Source of the DNA: Mycolicibacterium chubuense NBB4
Lineage (GTDB): Bacteria > Actinomycetota > Actinomycetes > Mycobacteriales > Mycobacteriaceae
Assembly: GCF_000266905.1 (NCBI RefSeq)
Contig: NC_018027.1
Location: 3,906,001 to 3,970,000, forward strand
Direction of reading: 5' to 3'
Length of the DNA stretch: 64,000 bases
The position numbers were made by a program, and so were the translations under genes. Of this stretch, positions 49,246-63,386 are shown one piece after another (the first letter of the stretch is position 1; each line of letters starts with the position of its first letter). A model generated the notes under the pieces. That model was not told the DNA's origin. It saw only the letters and a program-made list of their open reading frames with translations, and did not search any database.

Positions 49246-50439
49246 ATGACCACCGCTGCGCTGCCCAGCGCCGACGAGCTGCGCACCGAAGTCCGGGAAT
49301 GGTTGCGGGACAACTGGACTCCACTGCCCAAAGCCACCGACCCGTGGGCGTCCTCGCCCGAGCGGATCGCGTGGCTGGAGAAGGTGCTCGACGCCGGCTA
49401 TGCGGTGCCCACCTATCCCACCGAGTGGTTCGGTCGCGGCTATCCCAACGACCTCGCCGCCGTCATCGCCCAGGAGTTCTCGGCGATCAAGGCGCCGGGC
49501 TCCCGGCAGGACAAGTACAACATCCCGGCCAACACGACGCTGCGGCTCGGCAGCGACAGGCTCAAGCAGGACCTGTTGCGCGACTTCCTCATCGAGCGCT
49601 CCCGCACCTGCCTGCTCTACAGCGAGCCCGGCGCCGGCTCCGACCTGGCCGGCGTGCGCACCACCGCGGTCAGGCACGGTGACCGGTGGGTGGTCAACGG
49701 ACAGAAGGTGTGGACGTCGGGCGCGCAGACCGCCGACTACGCCCTGCTGCTGGCCCGCACCGATTGGGATGTGCCCAAGCACAAGGGGCTGAGCCTGTTC
49801 GTCCTGCCGATGAAGCAACCGGGCATCGAGGTGCGGCCGCTGGTCCAGATCACCGGCGAGTCGCATTTCAACGAGGTCTTCATCAGCGACGCAGAGGTGT
49901 CCGACGAGTATCTGCTCGGCGGCGAGGGCAACGGATGGCGCGCGCTGCAGACCGCGCTGGCCTACGAGCGCTCCATCATGGGCGACAGCGGCCGCAGCTC
50001 GCGCAACAAGCGCGCCGACGACCTGATCGCCCTCGCCCGCGACCACGGGGTGCTCGACGACGCGGCGGTGCGTGACCGGTTGGCGACGGTGCTGGCCATG
50101 CGGGAGCTCAACAGGCTGAACAATGCGCGCGCGAAAGCTGCGACGACGCAGGGCACCTCGAGTTCGATCATGTCTTTGGGCAAGCTCGCGATGTCGCGCA
50201 TCCTGCATACCGAAGCGGCCATGAAGACACAGATCATCGGTGCGCAGGCGTTGCTGTCCGGACCCGAGAACCCGGAGGCCGACGACGTCAACTTCCTGAC
50301 GCTCAATGCGTTCTTCACGTCGATCGGCGGCGGCACCGACCAGATCCAGCGCAACATCATCGGGGAGCGCGTGCTGGGTCTGCCGAAGGAGCCCGAAGCC
50401 GACCGCGACATCCCGTTCCGCCAGGCCCGCCGGAGCTGA
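49246..50439 (+). CDS. Acyl-CoA dehydrogenase (alpha-type subunit)
   Basis: A 397-residue FadE-like enzyme with the full middle-domain motif YSEPGAGSDLAGVRT, GQKVWTSGAQTADY, HFNEVFISD and C-terminal GGGTDQIQRNIIGERVLGLPKE. Together with the preceding gene, one base away, it probably forms a heteromeric dehydrogenase for a bulky acyl-CoA, as shown for paired FadE proteins of steroid catabolism. It is followed by the CoA-transferase after five bases. Confidence 0.9.
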   Translation: MTTAALPSADELRTEVREWLRDNWTPLPKATDPWASSPERIAWLEKVLDAGYAVPTYPTEWFGRGYPNDLAAVIAQEFSAIKAPGSRQDKYNIPANTTLRLGSDRLKQDLLRDFLIERSRTCLLYSEPGAGSDLAGVRTTAVRHGDRWVVNGQKVWTSGAQTADYALLLARTDWDVPKHKGLSLFVLPMKQPGIEVRPLVQITGESHFNEVFISDAEVSDEYLLGGEGNGWRALQTALAYERSIMGDSGRSSRNKRADDLIALARDHGVLDDAAVRDRLATVLAMRELNRLNNARAKAATTQGTSSSIMSLGKLAMSRILHTEAAMKTQIIGAQALLSGPENPEADDVNFLTLNAFFTSIGGGTDQIQRNIIGERVLGLPKEPEADRDIPFRQARRS

Positions 50440-50444
50440 CCCGA

Positions 50445-52793
50445 ATGCCCGACGCCGCCTACGACCCGCCTCTGCGCGGAACGCGGATTCTCGATCTGAC
50501 CTCGGGCCCGATGACGGCCGTCGGCCGGCTGTTCGCCGACCTCGGCGCCCACGTGACGGTGCTGCGTCTGGACGGCGTCACCGACGACGAGGCGGCCGGC
50601 CCGTGCATCGACGGGGTGCCGATCCAGACGGCGATCAACCGCCACGGCATGGCGACGATCGAGCTGGACCCGGCCACCGAGCCGGGCAGGCGCCGGTTCG
50701 AGGATTTGCTGGCCGACACCGACATCCTCATCGAGAACACCCCGCCGGGCTCGCCCGGTGAGGCGGCGTTGGCCGTTCGGGACCTCCGCACCCGTCACGC
50801 GTCGCTGGTCATTCTGTCGATCAGCGACTTCGGCCGCGACACCGACTACCGCACCTGGCAGGGCACCGGTCCGGTCTTTCATGCGCTGAGCAGTGAACTG
50901 TCCCGGTCCGGCATTCCCGGGCGTGAGCCGCTGATCCCTCCGGCGGAACTGCCCTACCAGGTGGCCGCCGCGCAGGCAGCCGTGATGACGCTGGCGGTGT
51001 ACCTGGATCGCCTTCGCACGTCCGAGGGGGACTTGATCGACTTCTCCGTCCTCGAAGGCGCGATGCAAACTCTCGATCCGCCGTTCGGCTCGGCCGGCAG
51101 CGCATCGGCGGGCGTCGCGGTGAGCGCCCAGCAACGCGACTGGAACGCCGAGCAGATGCGGTATCCGATCATTGCGTGCAGGGACGGCCACGTCCGCATC
51201 TGCATCCTCTCCAAGCGCCAGTGGCGGGGCATGTTCACGTGGATGGGCAGCCCCGAGGAGTTCGCCGACCCGTCGTACGACAAACTCGGGAAGCGGTTCA
51301 GGTCACCGGATCTCATCGCGGCGATCAATCGCTTCTGTGCCGACAAGACGCGCGCGGAACTGGAGGCGCAGGGCCAGGCCCGCGGCGTCCCCACCGCCGC
51401 GGTGCTGACACTGTCGGAAGCGTTGAACGCCGAGCATTTCGCGGCTCGCGGGTTCTTCCGCGATGTGGAGTTGGCGCCCGGAGTGGTGGCGCCGATCCCG
51501 GTCGGGGTCAGTGAGATCGATGGCTGTCGTGCCAGCGCACTCGACGTCTCGCGCTCTGACGCCCCCCGGCCCGCCGCCGCTCCGCTGCTGGCCGGCCGCC
51601 GGCGCCACGGACAGGGGCTGCCGCTGGAAGGACTGCGCGTCCTCGATCTGGGCGTGATCGTCGTCGGGGCCGACTCCGCCCGGCTCTTCGGGGACCTGGG
51701 GGCCGACGTCGTCAAGATCGAACACTCGGCGCACCCCGACGGGCTGCGGGTCGGCAAGCCGACCTCGATGACGCAACCCTTCGCCGCCGGGCATCGCAAC
51801 AAGCGCTCCATCGGCATCGACATGCGCACGGACGAGGGCCGCGAACTCGCGCACCGCCTCGTGAAGGTCTCCGACGTGGTGCTGACCAACTACAAGCCCG
51901 GTGTAGCCGAGGCGCTGGGCATGGACTACGCGACGTTGCGGCGGATCAACCCGCACATCGTGGTCGTCGACAGTTCGGCGTTCGGTCCGACCGGGCCGTG
52001 GGCCGACCGGCTCGGCTACGGGCCGCTGGTCCGCGCGGCGGTCGGGTTCACCAACCTCTGGGTGTATCCGGACGAGCCGGAGACGTTCTGCGACACCGTG
52101 ACGGTGTACCCCGACCACGTCGCTGCCCGGATCGGTGCGCTGAACGCGCTGGCCCTGCTGGTGCGCCGGGAACGCACCGGTGCGGGCGGGTCGGTGAGCA
52201 TCTCTCAGGCCGAGGTGATGTTGAGCCATCTGGCAGCCGACATCGCCGCGGATGCGCTGCAGCGGGCCGGGCACACCCGCTCCGACGAGGCCGAACGGGA
52301 CGGCCCGTGGGGGCTGTTTCCCGCGGCTGGCGAAGGCGCCTGGATCGCGATCACGGCCCGCGACGACGCCGACAGGCGGGCACTTCGCGAGGTGATGGGT
52401 ATCGCCGAAGCCGCTCCCCTCGATGCGGAAGCCGTGCGCGCGTGGACACTGCGGCACTCGCGGGTCGGGGCCATGGATCTGCTGCAGGCGGCCGGCGTAC
52501 CCGCGGGAGCGGTGCTGCACGCCGACGAGCTGCCGAGGTGGAGCCTCTACGAGCAGCGGCGCTCGTTCCGGGACGAACTGCACCCGCACGGCGCTGTCCC
52601 GTTCACCATCGAGAACGTCCAGATCCACTGCGACCACGTCGCCGATCCGCCGCTGGGACAGGCGCCCCTGCTGGGCGAGCAGACGGCCGAGATCGCCGCG
52701 GAGCTGCTCGGCCTCGATCCGGCGCAGATCGACGCGCTGCACGAGCGGGGAGTCCTCGAGACGCCCGAGTCGGAGGCCGCCGCGCGGGTCTGA
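50445..52793 (+). CDS. Fused two-domain family III (CaiB/BaiF) CoA-transferase
   Basis: A 782-residue protein of two CoA-transferase family III domains in tandem (about 1-385 and 390-775). Each begins with the typical GTRILDL...RLFADLGAHV or GLRVLDLGVIV...RLFGDLGADVVKIE; the second also has FAAGHRNKRSIGID and VLTNYKPGVAEALGMDY. The family moves CoA between carboxylates or racemises 2-methylacyl-CoAs. Domain 1 keeps an Asp at the V/I-D-x-S position (LIDFSVLEG), where domain 2 has Ser (VSISQAE). It presumably activates the substrate of the two dehydrogenases upstream. Confidence 0.9.
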   Translation: MPDAAYDPPLRGTRILDLTSGPMTAVGRLFADLGAHVTVLRLDGVTDDEAAGPCIDGVPIQTAINRHGMATIELDPATEPGRRRFEDLLADTDILIENTPPGSPGEAALAVRDLRTRHASLVILSISDFGRDTDYRTWQGTGPVFHALSSELSRSGIPGREPLIPPAELPYQVAAAQAAVMTLAVYLDRLRTSEGDLIDFSVLEGAMQTLDPPFGSAGSASAGVAVSAQQRDWNAEQMRYPIIACRDGHVRICILSKRQWRGMFTWMGSPEEFADPSYDKLGKRFRSPDLIAAINRFCADKTRAELEAQGQARGVPTAAVLTLSEALNAEHFAARGFFRDVELAPGVVAPIPVGVSEIDGCRASALDVSRSDAPRPAAAPLLAGRRRHGQGLPLEGLRVLDLGVIVVGADSARLFGDLGADVVKIEHSAHPDGLRVGKPTSMTQPFAAGHRNKRSIGIDMRTDEGRELAHRLVKVSDVVLTNYKPGVAEALGMDYATLRRINPHIVVVDSSAFGPTGPWADRLGYGPLVRAAVGFTNLWVYPDEPETFCDTVTVYPDHVAARIGALNALALLVRRERTGAGGSVSISQAEVMLSHLAADIAADALQRAGHTRSDEAERDGPWGLFPAAGEGAWIAITARDDADRRALREVMGIAEAAPLDAEAVRAWTLRHSRVGAMDLLQAAGVPAGAVLHADELPRWSLYEQRRSFRDELHPHGAVPFTIENVQIHCDHVADPPLGQAPLLGEQTAEIAAELLGLDPAQIDALHERGVLETPESEAAARV

Positions 52794-52867
52794 CGGGACC
52801 GCTTCGACGATCTCGTAGCATGCAGGGGCACCCCGTGGGCAGCTACCACCGTTCGAGTGCGGCAGGA

Positions 52868-53806
52868 ATGGACATCGACTTCACCAGGCTCCGGTACTTC
52901 GTCGCCGTCGCTGACGAACTGCACTTCAAGCGCGCCGCCGACAAGTTGATGATCACGCCGCCCCCGCTGAGCAAACAGATCAAGCTCTTGGAGAACGAGC
53001 TGGGCGGAGCGTTGTTCGAGCGCGGTTACCGCGATGTGCGGCTGACTCCGCTCGGTCAGCGGCTCGTGGGGCCGGCCCGCGAGATCCTGCGGCAGGTCGA
53101 AGACTTCAAAGTCGTCGCGGCGCGCGGGATCCGGGGTCTCGCGCCGATCCGGGTCGGTGCCACCGCCTACGCCCCTTCGGACCTGCTCGCCGAACTGGAG
53201 TCCGCGCTCGCGGGCCTGCCCGGCCCGACCGAGTTCAGCGTCCCCGGTTCGGCTGCCGAGGTCACGGCCAAACTCATCGCCGGCCACATCGAACTGGGCC
53301 TCATCCACCTACCCGCCTCGGACAGGCGGCTCCGGCACAGGGTCGTGGCGAGCTATCAGGGCGGTATCGCAGTCCGGTTTGACGACCCGCTCGCCGCCAG
53401 AGATGTGGTCTCCATCGAGGAACTGCGCGACCGGGAGGTGGCCATCGACTTCGCGCGGCCCAACCCGATGGTGCTGGCGGGTCTCACGCGTCGCCTCAAC
53501 CGCAGGGGAATCCACCGCATCGTCCGGACCACGAATCAGCGCGGCGGCGAGGTCGAGATGGCGACGCAGGTGTTGAACCGCCAACTCGTCGCGATCGTCA
53601 GCTACGCGCCTGACTCGTTCATCGGCAAGATCTTCTCGCCACCGGAGTTCAAGCTGATCCCCGTCGACGAAAGTACTTGGGCGCCTGCGGACATCGCTCT
53701 GGCATGGGTGCCGGAGCGGCTTCGGGAGCGGCTCGCCGACGTCGATCGCATGGTGGAGCAGATCGCCGAGCGGCTGGGCCCGGTGCACCGCGGGGCACAA
53801 GGGTGA
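52868..53806 (+). CDS. LysR family transcriptional regulator
   Basis: A 312-residue LysR protein with an N-terminal winged HTH (FTRLRYFVAVADELHFKRAADKL, PPLSKQIKLLENELG, FERGYRDVRLTPLG) and a C-terminal periplasmic-binding-like effector domain. It is in the same direction as, and 74 bp behind, the CoA-transferase gene, so it may control that operon. ATG 52868 gives the usual short lead to the HTH; in-frame ATG 52820 would add 16 residues. Confidence 0.9.
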   Translation: MDIDFTRLRYFVAVADELHFKRAADKLMITPPPLSKQIKLLENELGGALFERGYRDVRLTPLGQRLVGPAREILRQVEDFKVVAARGIRGLAPIRVGATAYAPSDLLAELESALAGLPGPTEFSVPGSAAEVTAKLIAGHIELGLIHLPASDRRLRHRVVASYQGGIAVRFDDPLAARDVVSIEELRDREVAIDFARPNPMVLAGLTRRLNRRGIHRIVRTTNQRGGEVEMATQVLNRQLVAIVSYAPDSFIGKIFSPPEFKLIPVDESTWAPADIALAWVPERLRERLADVDRMVEQIAERLGPVHRGAQG

Positions 53807-53896
53807 CGCCGCTCGAGTTCACTGTTCACCCGGAATTGCCGGGCGATTTCACCAGAGCGGGCGGCGATCCGAGCGCCCGTCGACCACCATGCAAGG

Positions 53897-55597
53897 GTGA
53901 CGAATCGAGATAGCGTCGCCGGCGACATCCCGGACACCGGCATCCCGGGCCCGATGGCCGCCGAGATGTCGATGGCCGAGCAATACGACTGGCACCGGTC
54001 CTATCTGCATCGCCATCCGGTGTCCCGACGCAACTTCCTGCTCGGCTCGGCGGCGCTGGCCGGCGTCGCCGCGGCGGGCGTCTCGCCGTTCGGCCGCCGC
54101 GCCTATGCGCAGGATGCGCCGCTGACGGTCGCGAATCGCCGGGTCGGATTCGGCACGGAGGCCTCGAGTCAGTTGCGTCTTGCGGCGCAATTGTCGCGAA
54201 ATCCGCACAGCCGGAAGGTCTTCGTCGACCACGGCCCGACCTCGGCGCTGGGCGCGACGGTCGAGGCGCAGGTGCGCAATCTCGTCACTCAGATTCCCGA
54301 CAGCGACGGCAGCGTGCTGGCCGCCGAGCAGTTCTACGTCCACGCGCCACTCGACGGCCTCGCCGCCCGCGCGCCGCACTTCTACCGCTGGCGCACTGAC
54401 GACGGTTTCGTCAGCGACGTCCGGTCCGCGGCGACGGCGATGCCGGCGGGGCGCTCCGCGACGGCGCCGTTCCGGTTCACGATGATGGGCGATCAAGGCA
54501 CCGACACCACACCGCTGGTGCCGCCGGGGTTGGCTCCCGGTGATTACGACGACCGCTACTACACGCCGGACGACGATCCCGCGGTGTCGCACACCGACAA
54601 CGTGCTGAACCAGATCATCGCCTCGCACCCCGACTTTCACGTGCTCGCCGGAGACATCGCCTACGCCGACCCGTCCGGCATGGGCAGGCCCCCGACGTTC
54701 GTCCGGTCCGGAGGGCACCTGCCGTCCGGATTCGACAAGTTCAATCCGTACGTCTGGGACGTGTACCTCGCGTCGATCGAGGCCAGCGCCTCCACCACGC
54801 CGTGGATGTTCGCCACGGGCAACCACGACATGGAAGCCGCCTACCCGTCCCACGGCTACGGCGGCCACCTGGCCCGCCTGGACTTCCCGGGCAACGGACC
54901 CGCGCCGTGTCCGTCGGTGTACTCGTTCGTCTACGGCAACGTGGCCGTCCTGTCCCTGGACGCCAACGACGTCAGCCACGAGATCACCGCCAACACCGGC
55001 TATTCCGGCGGCGCCCAAACCAGTTGGGTGGAGCGAACTCTGGCGACACACCGGTCGAATCCCGACATCGATTTCATCGTGTGCTTCTTTCACCACTGCG
55101 CGTATTCGACGGTCGAGACGCATGCCAGCGACGGCGGCGTCCGGGACGCGTGGTGCGCCCTGTTCGACCGGTATCGGGTGGATCTGGTGCTGCAAGGTCA
55201 CAATCACGCCTTCGAGCGTTCCGACCCGATCCGCGCAGGGCGGCCGACGACCGCCGCGGCCGACTACGCCACCGTGCACCCCGACACCGACGGCACGGTG
55301 TACTACACCGTCGGTTCCGGCGGCCGACCCCGCTACAGGTTCGCCGCGGGCGAGGCGCAAAGCTACCGGGGTCACGAGGCGGCCGACACCGTCGTGCCCA
55401 ACAGCTATGTGTGGACGTCCGACGGTCACAGGCAGCCGGAGGCCGTCGGATGGTCGCGGGTCAGGTTCCTCGACTACGCCTTCATCCGGGTCGACGTACG
55501 CCCGGGTGCGCTCATCAGCGAAATGGACGTGACCGCGGTCGACGAATACGGCCGCGAGTTCGACACGCTGACCTTCCGGCGGCAGGTCCGCGCCTGA
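53897..55597 (+). CDS. Tat-exported metallophosphatase (purple acid phosphatase-like)
   Basis: A 566-residue secreted calcineurin-like phosphoesterase. The Tat signal SRRNFLLGSAALAGVAAAG lies at about 43-61. Metal ligands are visible in MMGDQGTD, LAGDIAYAD, TGNHDME, FFHHCAY and QGHNHAFER, the order seen in purple acid phosphatases. A fibronectin-like N-terminal domain precedes the phosphatase domain. GTG 53897 is the longest start; ATG 53954 still leaves the Tat motif intact. Probably releases phosphate from organic esters outside the cell. Confidence 0.9.
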   Translation: MTNRDSVAGDIPDTGIPGPMAAEMSMAEQYDWHRSYLHRHPVSRRNFLLGSAALAGVAAAGVSPFGRRAYAQDAPLTVANRRVGFGTEASSQLRLAAQLSRNPHSRKVFVDHGPTSALGATVEAQVRNLVTQIPDSDGSVLAAEQFYVHAPLDGLAARAPHFYRWRTDDGFVSDVRSAATAMPAGRSATAPFRFTMMGDQGTDTTPLVPPGLAPGDYDDRYYTPDDDPAVSHTDNVLNQIIASHPDFHVLAGDIAYADPSGMGRPPTFVRSGGHLPSGFDKFNPYVWDVYLASIEASASTTPWMFATGNHDMEAAYPSHGYGGHLARLDFPGNGPAPCPSVYSFVYGNVAVLSLDANDVSHEITANTGYSGGAQTSWVERTLATHRSNPDIDFIVCFFHHCAYSTVETHASDGGVRDAWCALFDRYRVDLVLQGHNHAFERSDPIRAGRPTTAAADYATVHPDTDGTVYYTVGSGGRPRYRFAAGEAQSYRGHEAADTVVPNSYVWTSDGHRQPEAVGWSRVRFLDYAFIRVDVRPGALISEMDVTAVDEYGREFDTLTFRRQVRA

Positions 55598-55673
55598 CGC
55601 GGGCGGCGGCGCCGGCACGACGATGTCGCTTTTCCGCCAGTGATGTCAGTGGCGCCGTGTAATTGTCGAAGGC

Positions 55674-57161
55674 GTGCACACCGATTTCGACCGCTGCCAC
55701 CGGGCCGTCCAGGCCAAGGACGCCCGGTTCGACGGCTGGTTCGTCACCGCGGTGCTCACGACCAAGATCTACTGCCGGCCCAGCTGCCCGGTCCGTCCGC
55801 CGTTCGCCCGGAACATGCGGTTCTACCCGACGGCAGCCGCAGCGCAGCGTGCGGGCTTCCGGGCCTGCAAACGGTGCCGCCCGGACGCCTCCCCCGGCTC
55901 GCCGGAATGGAATGTCCGAGGCGACGTCGTCGCACGCGCGATGCGCTTGATCGCCGACGGCACGGTCGACCGCGAAGGAGTCACCGGGTTGGCGGCCCGG
56001 TTGGGGTACACCGTGCGCCAGCTCGAGCGCCTCATGCAGTCGGAGGTCGGCGCGACACCGCTGGCGGTTGCCAGGGCGCAGCGGGCGCAGATGGCGCGGG
56101 TACTCATCGAGACCACGGAGATGCCGTTCAGCGACGCCGCTTTCGCCGCGGGCTTCGCCAGCATCCGTCAGTTCAACGACACGGTGCGCACCGTGTGCGA
56201 CCTGACGCCGACGATGCTGCGTTCTCGCGCGCAGGCCCGTCGCGGTCGTGAGGGCGTGAGCGGCACCGGCGTGATGTCCCTGCGACTTGCAGTCCGGGCA
56301 CCGTTCGCCTACGACGGCCTCTTCGGCCACCTCGCCGCCAGCGCCGTCCCCGGCGTCGAAGAGTTCAGAGACGGCGCCTATCGGCGGACGCTGCGCCTTC
56401 CGCACGGCAGCGGGATCGTCGCCCTCACCCCACAACCCGACCACGTGCGATGCCGTGTGGTGGTCGACGACTTCCGGGACCTGTCCGCGGCGATCGCGCG
56501 AAGCCGACGGCTGCTCGACCTCGATGCCGATCCCGAGGCCATCGTCGACGCGCTCAGTGCTGACGATGATCTCGCGGCGCTGATCGCCAAGGCGCCGGGC
56601 CAGCGGATCCCGCGCACGGTGGACGAACACGAACTCGCAATCCGCGTCGTGCTCGGCCAGCAGGTCTCGACGGCCGCCGCGCGGACCCATGCCGGCCGGC
56701 TCGCGGCGGCGTACGGGGGCACCGTGCACGATGCCGAGGGTGCGCTGACGCACGTGTTCCCCTCCGTCACGGAGCTCGCCGAAATCGACCCGGTTCATCT
56801 GGCCTTCCCGAGATCGCGGCAGCGCTCGCTCACTGCACTGATCTCCGCATTGCTCGACGGGACGGTCCTCCTCGACGCAGGCTGTGATTGGCACGCCGCG
56901 CGGGCGCAACTGCTCGCCCTGCCGGGCATCGGCCCCTGGTCGACGGAGATGATCGCGATGCGCGGTCTCGGCGACCCGGACGCTTTCCCTGTGACAGACC
57001 TCGGCGTCAGCCTGGCTGCTCGCCAGCTGGGGTTGCCGTCGGGGCCCGCACAACTCACCGCGCGCGGTGAGCGTTGGCGGCCCTGGCGTTCGTACGCCAC
57101 GCAACATCTGTGGACTGCGCTCGATCACGCGGTGAATCAGTGGCCGCCGAAGGAGAAATGA
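55674..57161 (+). CDS. alkA: Ada-AlkA fusion: methyl-phosphotriester sensor plus 3-methyladenine DNA glycosylase
   Basis: A 495-residue three-part protein. An Ada N-terminal zinc domain carries Cys34, Cys38, Cys65 and Cys68, one of them the methyl acceptor. An AraC-type HTH (about 84-180) follows, then an AlkA glycosylase with the helix-hairpin-helix LPGIGPWSTEMIAM and catalytic Asp in FPVTDLG. It senses alkylation and excises 3-methyladenine. Start GTG 55674. The stop overlaps the ogt ATG, as in M. tuberculosis alkA-ogt. Confidence 0.95.
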   Translation: MHTDFDRCHRAVQAKDARFDGWFVTAVLTTKIYCRPSCPVRPPFARNMRFYPTAAAAQRAGFRACKRCRPDASPGSPEWNVRGDVVARAMRLIADGTVDREGVTGLAARLGYTVRQLERLMQSEVGATPLAVARAQRAQMARVLIETTEMPFSDAAFAAGFASIRQFNDTVRTVCDLTPTMLRSRAQARRGREGVSGTGVMSLRLAVRAPFAYDGLFGHLAASAVPGVEEFRDGAYRRTLRLPHGSGIVALTPQPDHVRCRVVVDDFRDLSAAIARSRRLLDLDADPEAIVDALSADDDLAALIAKAPGQRIPRTVDEHELAIRVVLGQQVSTAAARTHAGRLAAAYGGTVHDAEGALTHVFPSVTELAEIDPVHLAFPRSRQRSLTALISALLDGTVLLDAGCDWHAARAQLLALPGIGPWSTEMIAMRGLGDPDAFPVTDLGVSLAARQLGLPSGPAQLTARGERWRPWRSYATQHLWTALDHAVNQWPPKEK

Positions 57162-57667
57162 TGGAAACCACGAGATACCGGACGACGGACAGTCCGATCG
57201 GCACGTTGACGCTCGCCGGCGTCGACGGCCGCCTGCGGCATCTACGCATGGACGACCAGACCTATGAGCCTGATCGCGGCGGGTGGGAGCCAGATGACGA
57301 TGCGTTCGGGGACGCGATCGTTCAGTTGGAGGAGTATTTCCGCGGAGTGCGCCGCGAGTTCGACCTCGAACTCGATCTGGTCGGCACCCCGTTCCAGCGC
57401 CGCGTGTGGGAGGCGCTCTTGACGATCCCGTACGGAGAGACGCGATCGTACGGAGAAATTGCGGAACACATCGGTGCGCCGGGAGCATTCCGCGCGGTCG
57501 GAATGGCGAACGGGCACAATCCCGTCGGAATCATCGTGCCGTGCCACCGAGTCATCGGCGCCAACGGCAGCCTTACCGGATACGGCGGAGGAATCGATCG
57601 GAAAAAGAAATTGCTCGGCCTCGAGAAAAGCAATTCTTTCGCGGCCGTTCCGACGCTTTTCGATTGA
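57158..57667 (+). CDS. ogt: O6-alkylguanine-DNA alkyltransferase
   Basis: A 169-residue suicide repair protein taking alkyl groups from O6-alkylguanine. The acceptor is Cys129 in IVPCHRVIG; YGETRSYGEIA and RAVGMANGHNP precede it. ATGATG offers starts at 57158 and 57161; AAGGAG at 57150-57155 serves either, and 57158 overlaps the alkA stop. It is convergent with the rRNA operon, separated by its terminator. Confidence 0.95.
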   Translation: MMETTRYRTTDSPIGTLTLAGVDGRLRHLRMDDQTYEPDRGGWEPDDDAFGDAIVQLEEYFRGVRREFDLELDLVGTPFQRRVWEALLTIPYGETRSYGEIAEHIGAPGAFRAVGMANGHNPVGIIVPCHRVIGANGSLTGYGGGIDRKKKLLGLEKSNSFAAVPTLFD

Positions 57668-57683
57668 GTCCGTAGAAATAGGA

Positions 57684-57715
57684 AATCGCCCCCCACGCAA
57701 TTGTGGGGGGCGATT
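57684..57715 (-). terminator. Strong terminator of the rRNA operon
   Basis: A perfect 13-bp stem (AATCGCCCCCCAC with GTGGGGGGCGATT) and GCAATT loop lie just beyond the 5S 3' end. On the minus strand the stem is followed by a T-rich TTTCCTATTTCT, giving a classical intrinsic terminator. It can also stop ogt transcription from the other side. Confidence 0.9.
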
Positions 57716-57723
57716 CCAATGTG

Positions 57724-57839
57724 TGTTCGGCGGTGTCCTACTTTTCCACCCGGGTGGGTAGTATCATCGGCGCTGGCAGGCTTAGCTTCCGGGTTCGGGA
57801 TGGGTCCGGGCGTTTCCCTGCCGCTATGGACCGCCGTAA
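57724..57839 (-). rRNA. rrf: 5S ribosomal RNA
   Basis: On the minus strand the sequence starts TTACGGCGGTCCATAGCGGC and ends near ACACCGCCGAACA, with the closing helix GGCGGT/ACCGCC. The internal AACCCGGAAGCTAAGCC and GATGATACTACCC are conserved 5S elements. Ends may be off by a few bases. It lies about 97 bp after the 23S gene. Confidence 0.95.
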
Positions 57840-57922
57840 CTTTATTCACTCGTTTTTGAGTGGAAATCTTTGTGTTTTTGGTGGTGGGGTGCAGCTTGTT
57901 GTCTGCTGTGGTGTGGTTGCGA

Positions 57923-57936
57923 GGTTTTGTTGGTGT

Positions 57937-57943
<7 letters not shown>
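57923..57943 (-). other. 3' half of the 23S processing stem
   Basis: Ten bases at 57934-57943 are exactly complementary to 61054-61063 across the 23S gene, and the outer GGTTTTGT pairs with 61063-61070 after a short bulge. This is the expected RNase III stem that brings the two ends of pre-23S together. Confidence 0.65.
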
Positions 57944-63039
<5,096 letters not shown>

Positions 63040-63183
63040 CTCCCAGGCCAAAACCCGGGCAGAATTCGAATCAGAAAAATCCGATCACAAACAACAGACA
63101 CCAAAAACTGGCATCCAAAAAAACATCCACCCCTAAACGGGAAAAAGAGGCAGACAACAAAACAACAAACAAAAACCACCAAA

Positions 63184-63206
63184 CACACTATTGAGTTCTC
63201 AAACAA
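63184..63206 (-). promoter_or_regulatory. rRNA leader antitermination/processing element
   Basis: On the minus strand TTGTTTGAGAACTCAATAGT followed by GTG contains a TTGAG/CTCAA stem. The same block precedes 16S genes across actinobacteria and belongs to the boxB-boxA antitermination region. It is about 145 bp upstream of rrs, 3' of the promoters. Confidence 0.65.
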
Positions 63207-63232
63207 CACACCCGGTTTCAGGCAACCCCCCC

Positions 63233-63261
63233 ACTGTACTGCATGTGAGCAGAGAGGTCAA
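63233..63261 (-). promoter_or_regulatory. rRNA operon promoter (proximal)
   Basis: On the minus strand TTGACC (63261-63256) and TACAGT (63238-63233) are 17 bases apart, a near-consensus primary promoter. It lies about 195 bp before rrs, followed by a run of G at the expected start. Confidence 0.75.
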
Positions 63262-63321
63262 GCCGCTTCCGTCGTGTCCGTCCGTTGTCCGTTCGGACCG
63301 GGCAGCTGGCTTCTGGCGGAA

Positions 63322-63350
63322 ATACTACGCGCTGTCGGCCACACGCCCAA
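63322..63350 (-). promoter_or_regulatory. rRNA operon promoter (distal, next to murA)
   Basis: TTGGGC (63350-63345) and TAGTAT (63327-63322) are 17 bases apart on the minus strand, starting 37 bp after the murA stop. Rapid-growing mycobacteria often carry several promoters between murA and rrs, so this is probably the upstream one. Confidence 0.55.
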
Positions 63351-63386
63351 ATGTCCTGCATAGGGCGGGTTTCGGGGCCGCAAACG

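Noticed and set aside
50445-52793. Frameshift or assembly join as explanation of the double CoA-transferase
   Set aside because: The frame is continuous and both domains are full length with a natural linker, so a true fusion is simpler.
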